The notes below the pieces were generated by a model that did not search any database, was not told the origin of the DNA, and saw nothing but the letters and a program-made list of their open reading frames with translations. DNA of 64,000 nt from contig CM060848.1 of assembly GCA_030737835.1 (NCBI GenBank), positions 13,252,323-13,316,322 of the forward strand, read 5' to 3'. Positions 57,801 to 64,000 of this stretch are shown here, one piece after another. A program made the translations under genes and the position numbers. Source of the DNA: Acorus gramineus (Eukaryota > Streptophyta > Magnoliopsida > Acorales > Acoraceae). The stretch's first letter is position 1. Each line of letters begins with the position of its first letter.

Positions 57801-60800
57801 TAATGGGAATCATGGGGGATCCTCATATGAAGAGATTGACTCATTAGCTCTTTTTATTGGGCTTGAGGCTGGATGCCCAAATTATACTGCGGCAACTCAG
57901 AATTCTGCCTTGCAGGTAAGAGAATCTATGATAATAATTTTGTTGGTTACTTTGATATTTTTTTTTTTGAATAAAGATAGGAACTTTTATTGATTAAAAA
58001 CCCCCGAACAAAAGGAGACGAGGGATCTCCAATAAAATTACAAAAGTATGATTTGACGAAAATCCCAAATCATAGAAATAAGAAAATAATTTGAATCACT
58101 TCCTTGTGAACCACAATAGACTCATAACCGTGGTAGGATTATCTTCTTGGAGGATCATCTTCACCCAATCCTTAAGCAAGAATGAAATATGCGCCTAAGT
58201 GTTTTCCACATACACCCTCTTTCTTTGAAATAAACATTCATTCCGCGTCAACCAAATACTCCAACACACCACATGAGGAATGAAAGACTGAAATTTAGCT
58301 ATATTACTACAGTTCCCTTTTTTCTGTCTCTGAAGGAATAGGTTCCACATCTCATCAATATTAAGGAAATTACACGACGAACCAATAGCTTCCCCAACCA
58401 ATTCCCAAATCGATAAGACGAATGGACATGTAAAGAACAAATGCTCCCTATCCTCCTCGGCACCACCACATAGCAAACATGAAGTATCACCGTTGGGAAC
58501 CCATTTTGCCCTATTAACCTTGGTGAGCACTTTGTTCACGGAGTGTAACCACATAAACGCTCTGATTTTCAAAGGCGCTAGAGTACTCCAAATAAGAGTA
58601 TGGGTGTTCACAGACGGAATTGGAGATGATACTTTGTTAATCTTCTGATAAAGGATTTTCACCGAGAACCCAAGAAGAGGTGCCAATTTCCATATTACCA
58701 CATCCTCATCTTCCAATTTTAACTCCACACCTTGTAGAAGATCCATAAGATTAGTAAATTCCATGGCTTCGACATCATTTAAATTTCGGCGCAATCGAGG
58801 ACACCAATGATAGAGTTAACGCTACAAGTAAAAGAGTCACGTATCAAGTCTTCCACATAATTTAGTTTCAACTCCATTGCCTGGAATAAAAATTGAGAAT
58901 TCTTTAATTCTTTAATTGCCTCTGCACTCTCGAGTATATCCTTCCAAATTTTGGACATAGCAGCTCTAGAATGAGGGATTAACTCTAAACGCGTGCATTT
59001 CTTATAATATTTCTCTCTAATAACTCGGATCCAAAGCGAGTCCTGGTCAGCAATTAAACGCCATAGCCACTTGCCCAACATTGCCTTATTCATATTTTGA
59101 AGGTTAAGAACTCCCATGCTGCCGTCTTTCTTATCCCTGCAGACAAGGTCCCACTCAGCCAAATATGGTCCCAAACCTGCATCTTTAGTACCACGCCATA
59201 AGAATCTCCTCCTAATCTTGTCCACCTCATTAAGAATGCCGACTGGAATCTTGAATATAGAGAGAATAAATTGGGAGTCTTGTAAGAACCACATTGAGAA
59301 GAACCAACCTGCCCCCCAAACTAAGTGCTCTCCCTTTCCACCCTTCAAGTTTTTTGCTGAACCTATCGATAAGAGGTGCCCAAGGTATTTGGTCTCTCTT
59401 CTGAAGCGATGAGGTGTGCAGAGGTAGCCCAAGGTATTTGGTCGGAAAGCTAGCGGCTTTGCAATTCAAGCGGGTGGCGATAATATTTACCTTGTCCAAG
59501 GGGATATGAATACCAAATAAATTACTCTTGTTAAGGTTAACCTTGAGGCCCAAGAGAATACCAAAGCACTTAATAATAAACACAAAACTGTCCAGATTGC
59601 TTTCCCTCTCGTCACAAAGGAGAATTGTGTCATCCGCATATTGAATATGAGAAACACGAGAGCCTCCTTTTGTTACCTCGAGACCATGAATCCAAACAAG
59701 TGACACTCCCTTGTGAATCATACGACTAAGGACATTAGCACCGAGAATAAATATGAAGGGTGAGAGAGGGTCCCCTTGCCGAAGACCTCTTCCCCGAATT
59801 AAAATACCCCACTGCTTTGCCATTAACAAGGATTGAGAGCTTAATTGTGCTGATACACTCCTTGGGCCACCATAACCATTTCGATGAGAAACCATAATCC
59901 TTCAGAAGTTGCCAAAGAAAATCCCACCGAACAGAATCATAGGCCTTCTCAAAATCCAACTTGCATAGGAAACCTGTCAGTCTCGAGTTATGTGCCCCTG
60001 CTACACATTCTTGGGCAATCAAGAAACCATCTAGAAGAGATCTTCCTTGAATGGATGCTGACTGGCTGAGGTCCACTAACTCTTTAAGTACACTCCGTAG
60101 TCGACTGGCCAAAACCTTTGCAATAATTTTATAAGAGCTGTTGAGGAGGCTAATAGGGCGATAATCACTAACTCGATGTGCTCCACTCTTCTTAGGAATG
60201 AGGGCAATAAAAGTGGCGTTGAGACACCCACAACCCTGTCGACCAGAGTGAAATTCCTCAAACATTTCCATTACATCTTCCTTGACCACATGCCAAAACT
60301 ATCCGGACCAAGGGCTTTATCCCCTTCCATTCCCAGAACTGCAGTTTTAACCTCCTCTGTAAATGGAGCATCAAGAGCCAATCTCTGTATTTTGGAAAGT
60401 TGAGGAAGAGAATCATCATGCCAGACCGGGAGCCAAGAACTATCTTTGTGAAAGAAGGATCTGAAATGGTTTCTGATATGATTTTCAATATCTTCCTTAA
60501 GTCTCCAGATTAACATCACCCTCCATAATAGAAGTGATGAGATTTTGGCACCTCCTTGAGTTTGCAGTCCTATGAAAGAATTTGGAATTGCCGTCACCAG
60601 ATTTCAGCCGGTCGGGCGCTGGAGCCGGATCGGGCAGCTGGGCCGAGCGCGAGCGGGTGCTGGGCCGGGCGTGCGCGGGCACGAAGCACTGGAGCCGGGA
60701 CGCGTTGACGCGTCTGGCTCGGGACGAATTCCCGGGAGATCCGGGATGCTGTCCGTGACAGAATCCAGGACAGGATCCCAGGAAATCCAGGCTGATCGGC

Positions 60801-63394
60801 GCGGATCTGCGCTGATCACGCAACATGGAGACTAGGCGCATGCAGGCGCGGGCAGTGCGCGGACGTGGCACGGGCACGGCGCAGACAGGGCGCGGGCACG
60901 GCGCAGACGGGGCGCGGGCACGGCGCAGACGGGGCGGGGGCAGGGCAGGGTGGTGCTGGACGACGCGGCAAGGTGGCAGAGCAGCGCGAGGCGGTGCTGC
61001 AGGGTGGCGCAGTAACGGCACAAACACGGCAGATCTGTGCAAGGACAGCGGCGGGGCTGCGCGAGGTGGCGCGACATGGTGGCACAGCAGCAGCACAGAT
61101 GTGGCAGATTTGCACGAGAACAACGGCAAGGCTGAGCGAGGCAGCGCGGGATGGCGGCGCAGCGGCGGCACGATGGCGGAGCAGCAACGGCGCGACGGCG
61201 GCACAGCGGTGCAGATGCGACAGATCTGCGTGGGGCAGCAGCGGAGCGGCGCGGGGGCGGCTAATCTGCGCGGGGTGACACGAACGGGGCGACGGGGCGT
61301 CGACGATCTCGCGAACAGAAAATCAAAGAAAAAAATTGGATTCAAGCTCTGATACCATGTTAGAATATGAAAAGAATGAATCAATCATCTTATTAGGGTT
61401 TGTATCCAATATTTATAGTACAAAAAGAGAAACAAGGAAAAGACTAATCTACCCTTAACCCTAACATATATATACATTTAACATGAAGAACCAATAGCCG
61501 GAAGAAATTCCACTTCAACTGGAGTACACCCCACTACCTGTCTGTCTGATTAGCAATGGAGAAACTGACTGAGCTTTAGTCTCCTGAAGACAAAAGACGT
61601 CCACCTTATGAATATTCAGAAGATCCTTCACCGCTTCTCTCTTCCTCGAATCCCCCAAGCCCCTGATGTTCCATGAAAGTAATTTCATTTAAACTGTTGC
61701 ACCCCCTTATACGACTTGCCTCTTGTACCAGAGGCTGCGCCACCATAATGTTTACGCCTAGGTAATGAGGAGTCACCACAGCCCCAAGAAGCCTCCCCCT
61801 TCATCAAGTTTAATAGCTCCCTCCCTGTGACCTCTGGAAGATTTCCGTTTTATATCAGCTGACTGTGAAGCAACCTGAGATCTCTTCTTGATAGAGTCGG
61901 CTTTTTCATGCCATCTCAAAAGAAACGGTCAGGAGAAGACGAAACTTTAAATCCCAAGGCTGATGCATTAGAAACGATCCGTACATCTTCCTCATGAATA
62001 GAGAATTTTTGAACCCATCTTGCAATGTCTGGAATAGGAGATCATACCGGCACTAGAACTTTCGAAGGGTTTACGTTAAAATCATGGATAAAAGATCAAG
62101 TTTTTGATAAAGTTGAGACAGATGGAGCAATCAAGGATGAAGGAGAACCACCATTGATCCTTGCTCTATCGGGTTGAGACGAAGGAGGGATATCCAATAA
62201 TAATCTTTTCATAACCCGAGATACTGTCGGGTTGACCCAGATCCGACGTACTTTGAAACCCTTAGTAGTTGTATTTGCAATCCTTCTAATACATGGATGC
62301 AATGATGTTTGAATAAACGGTACATCCGGATCCGAGGTTTGGGAACTCGGTATTCTTTCCGCAAATTCCAGATCCGGATCTGCAGAAATAAAATCCACGT
62401 GATCCGATCCCGAAAATGAAGGACTGAATAATTGCTGAAAAGCCTGGCCAATTTCCACCACGTGTTGAACAGCTGCACATATTAAATTCGGTTTGTGGGT
62501 CTCCCCAATTCCATGCATTCCACGTGCCTGATTTTTACTCCCTACGACTTGCCAACCGTTACTGTCCAGTCGTGCAAGATTTGAGGAATTAGAGAAATTA
62601 ATTGCACAGTTTGAATTTGAATTCTTCAATAACTGACGACCATAATATCAAGATTTACAATAACTGTGAGAATCAACATTCAAATCAAATCCCGACATAA
62701 GTGGATCTGAGATCTCCATTATCGCACGTGCCAGCATTTGTTGGAACTTCCGAGATGCCTCTGAGTTTCTCCCTGACTCGCATCGATTCCTTCTGACTCC
62801 CTGATTACTTTGATATTGTTTAAAAACCTATATGATTTGCCACTTCTAAAGAGTGTCAATGTGTGGAGCTTACATCTGTGGATTGGTTGTTGGGCAGGGG
62901 CATGTCGAACATGTACAAGTATCCGTGCTTCATGCCTACTGACGACCACCCCCCTTCTGGGTGGCCAAAACTCCCAGTATAACTAGAATATTAAAAGATA
63001 TTCACAGAAAGGGCATAAAGTCGATGGTGATATGTATAGTAAGAAATAACATGAGGATGACGAGAAACAAAAATCTATATGCTTTTATGCATTCATGAAG
63101 GGGTGGATCCATTCCAAAAGACCCTACAAATATCATCAATCTTCATCTGACGGTTGTTTGCCACTCTTTGTTATTTAATTTTTTTCTAACTATTAACCTT
63201 TTGGTTATGTGGTCATCAATCTTTATCTACCAGTTGTTAATCACTCAAATGTTTTTTTTTCTTCTTCTGACTTTAACCCGCTGGTTATGTGGATCAGGTG
63301 GATATTGCACCCACTATTGCTCTCTTGTTTGGTGTGCCAATTCCTAAAAATAGCATTGGAATCTTGCTCTCTGAAGTTATAGGCTCTTTGACAG
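51832..63394 (+). CDS. GPI ethanolamine phosphate transferase 2 (PIG-G/GPI7 family), N-terminal part
   Basis: Exons in window: 51832-51962, 52055-52145, 54500-54544, 54682-54849, 54926-55010, 55108-55214, 56182-56262, 57128-57180, 57258-57360, 57772-57915, 63298-63394. All are in phase, giving 368 residues and continuing beyond the window. It adds ethanolamine phosphate to the second mannose of GPI anchors in the ER. Residues 14-37 form the first membrane segment (VAAVLLQILGLSLFVIGFFP). The lumenal alkaline-phosphatase fold has VVDGLP (metal, residue 92), PPTVTMPR (catalytic Thr, 136-143), LHYLGLDHIGHIGG and VVSDHGMTDNGNHGG (metal ligands). Wording tracks Arabidopsis At2g22530 closely. Multi-pass C-terminal exons are missing. 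Intron 10 (57916-63297) carries an antisense LINE; splice sites are intact. Confidence 0.93.
53400..53860 (-). mobile_element. LINE C-terminal fragment in PIG-G intron 2
   Basis: One minus-strand frame near 53830-53760 reads FCERGEETRDHLFFECSFST, the Cys/His pattern of the LINE RT zinc-binding domain. A degenerate C-terminal stretch follows (NFHGRW ... WCSNWVVRLKDGIW). Stops and frameshifts are present. Confidence 0.55.
56297..56490 (-). mobile_element. tRNA-derived SINE (family 2, copy 2) in PIG-G intron 7
   Basis: On the minus strand: GTTGAATCGTCGGCTAGAGG (box A region), GAGTTAGAATCC (box B region), then GGGTTTTCCGAAC ... GAGTTCCTCATCACC and an A-tract (T-run 56297-56304). Shares its 3' half with 19300-19474. 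Target duplication not resolved. Confidence 0.62.
58195..61690 (-). pseudogene. LINE ORF2 (endonuclease, reverse transcriptase, zinc-binding tail), broken
   Basis: It starts near 61690 with the AP-endonuclease signature LLSWNIRGLGD ... FCLQETKA. This ends around 61484, where foreign LTR sequence begins. The frame resumes at about 60600 (GDGNSKFFHRTANSRR), then RT at 60290-59230 (ALIPKKSGA, DYRPISLLN, KLDFEKAYDSV, GDPLSPFIF, YADD at about 59640). A post-RT segment follows at 59430-58780 (RRRFLWRG ... WDLVC). The tail at 58794-58195 has the zinc-binding CLLCGGAEEDREHLFFTCPF. At least three frameshifts (near 59870, 59400 and 58790) and the insertion make it non-functional. Confidence 0.9.
60605..61483 (-). 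mobile_element. LTR-retrotransposon remnant (LTR, primer site, GC-rich leader) inside the LINE
   Basis: On the minus strand an LTR-like block (61483-61358, ends TGTTA...CTAACA, with TATAAATATTGG inside) is followed directly by TGGTATCAGAGCTTG (61357-61343), the tRNA-Met primer site. A leader of about 740 bp, very G+C rich, follows and stops abruptly at the LINE sequence near 60605. No gag, no second LTR. Either an insertion that later lost most of both elements, or a template-switch product. Long Pro/Arg/Ala-rich frames over the leader are not genes. Confidence 0.72.
62096..62629 (-). CDS. LINE ORF1 (gag-like)
   Basis: A 177-codon frame upstream of ORF2 in the same orientation, hydrophilic and Ser/Asn/Pro-rich. 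It has no zinc knuckle that I can see. Its place between the LINE 5' end (62804) and the endonuclease start (61690) suggests a remnant of the nucleic-acid-binding ORF1. Likely truncated relative to a working ORF1. Confidence 0.5.
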   Translation of the reverse strand: MKNSNSNCAINFSNSSNLARLDSNGWQVVGSKNQARGMHGIGETHKPNLICAAVQHVVEIGQAFQQLFSPSFSGSDHVDFISADPDLEFAERIPSSQTSDPDVPFIQTSLHPCIRRIANTTTKGFKVRRIWVNPTVSRVMKRLLLDIPPSSQPDRARINGGSPSSLIAPSVSTLSKT

Positions 63395-64000
63395 GTTTTA
63401 TTTCTTTGATCTTTTTCTTTTATATTGGATCTGTATTGTGTTGAGCAGAAGAAAAGAAACCACGACAAAAATATTGTACTCGCTTCCCTGTGGAATGTTA
63501 AGTTTGTAATTACTGTCCCCTCAGGCTACTAATGTGGTAGGGTATTATAGCATTTATGCCACTGTAGTTCCTACATCTTTATCAGAGAAACTGAACTAGG
63601 AAGTCATGGATCACATCTCAATCAATTGTAATTTATATAAGATCCTTCTATCATTCTAGAAGTGGAATTTGTGTTGCCAGAATCCTGCTGAAATTGAAAA
63701 TGTTCACGTTCCTCTGTTGTTTGCATTTCTTATATTCATGAAATAATTTTGCTCCTTGTTTCATATTAAAATATCCAAGAACCATTTTTTTTTTTTTTTG
63801 AAGAAAATCCAAGAACCATATTGATCAGATCAACTTCACCGTCACTTATGATTTTTTTTTTCCGCTTGGTTCCGTCACTTATGATCATTTGATATGTGGT
63901 TTGAATCTCAATAATGCATCATATATCTCTGCTTATGTGTCATAAAGTTCGCATAAAATGTAAGATAGATGGAGAACTAATAGGTCGTTCAGTGGCGTGA
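63395..64000 (+). other. PIG-G intron 11 (partial)
   Basis: Follows the donor at the end of exon 11 (TTGACAG/GTTTTATT). No further exon of the family is recognisable before the window ends. AT-rich with poly-T tracts. Confidence 0.6.

Larger units (their letters stand above)
57960..62804 (-). mobile_element. Nearly full-length L1-type LINE in PIG-G intron 10, with target-site duplication
   Basis: Bounded by the exact 13-bp direct repeat TTACTTTGATATT (57947-57959 and 62805-62817). The poly-A end is seen as a T-run at 57960-57968. Order on the minus strand: ORF1, ORF2 endonuclease start, RT, zinc-binding tail, 3' UTR, poly-A. An LTR-retrotransposon remnant (60605-61483) replaces most of the endonuclease. 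Several frameshifts inactivate ORF2. It is antisense to PIG-G and confined to the intron. Confidence 0.93.

Noticed and set aside
60497-61384. 295-codon Pro/Arg/Ala-rich open frame
   Set aside because: It fuses the GC-rich retrotransposon leader to the LINE frame. Composition bias keeps all frames open, and homology exists only in the last 30 residues.
1-64000. CRISPR arrays, bacterial operons, tRNA genes
   Set aside because: No regularly spaced identical repeats, and no intact tRNA cloverleaf. The tRNA-like boxes found belong to SINEs.

Overview
This window is nuclear DNA of a flowering plant. The evidence is short exons with GT-AG introns, plant-type proteins, and abundant plant transposons (Ty1/copia, Ty3/gypsy Athila-like, hAT, L1-type LINEs with an RT zinc-binding domain, tRNA-derived SINEs, MITEs). 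I cannot name the species from sequence alone. There is no sign of bacterial, phage or organellar content.

Four host genes are supported. (1) A minus-strand S9 prolyl-oligopeptidase-family serine peptidase, homologous to Arabidopsis At5g36210, at 17354-42060. I could place 18 exons that join in phase to a 714-residue protein with an intact Ser-Asp-His triad. (2) A minus-strand SCNM1-like zinc-finger protein at 44377-46877, four exons, 223 residues. (3) An intronless plus-strand coiled-coil WEB-family-like protein at 48089-48958. (4) A plus-strand GPI ethanolamine phosphate transferase 2 (PIG-G/GPI7 family) from 51832. Eleven exons lie in the window and the gene runs off the right edge.

Left part (1-17 kb): 790-7350 is a second, partial copy of the first 6.5 kb of the peptidase gene (exons 1-6). 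It lies in direct orientation downstream of the complete gene. Its first exon has a stop at codon 16, inside the putative transit peptide, and no exon 7 is seen before the window edge. From 7.4 to 17 kb there are only degenerate repeats: a TIR element, an inverted repeat, an LTR-like piece with a tRNA-Met primer site, Athila-like gag and RT debris, a SINE with a clear target-site duplication, and a degenerate repeat array at 13 kb.

Middle (17-42 kb): the intact peptidase gene carries a 10.8 kb intron 7 holding two separate transposon nests. A 3.6 kb hAT element sits inside a 0.45 kb hAT-type MITE, and a nearly intact copia retrotransposon sits inside a LINE fragment. Intron 2 of both peptidase copies holds the same LINE fragment. 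Intron 2 of the complete copy alone also has a retroposed 5S rRNA pseudogene.

Right part (42-64 kb): a foldback repeat region, then the SCNM1-like and WEB-like genes (divergent), an AT-rich spacer, and the PIG-G gene. PIG-G intron 10 contains a 4.8 kb LINE bounded by a 13-bp target duplication. Part of the LINE endonuclease region has been replaced by an LTR-retrotransposon remnant. The four host genes work in unrelated processes (peptide hydrolysis, splicing, chloroplast-movement-type coiled coil, GPI-anchor synthesis), so I see no functional cluster.
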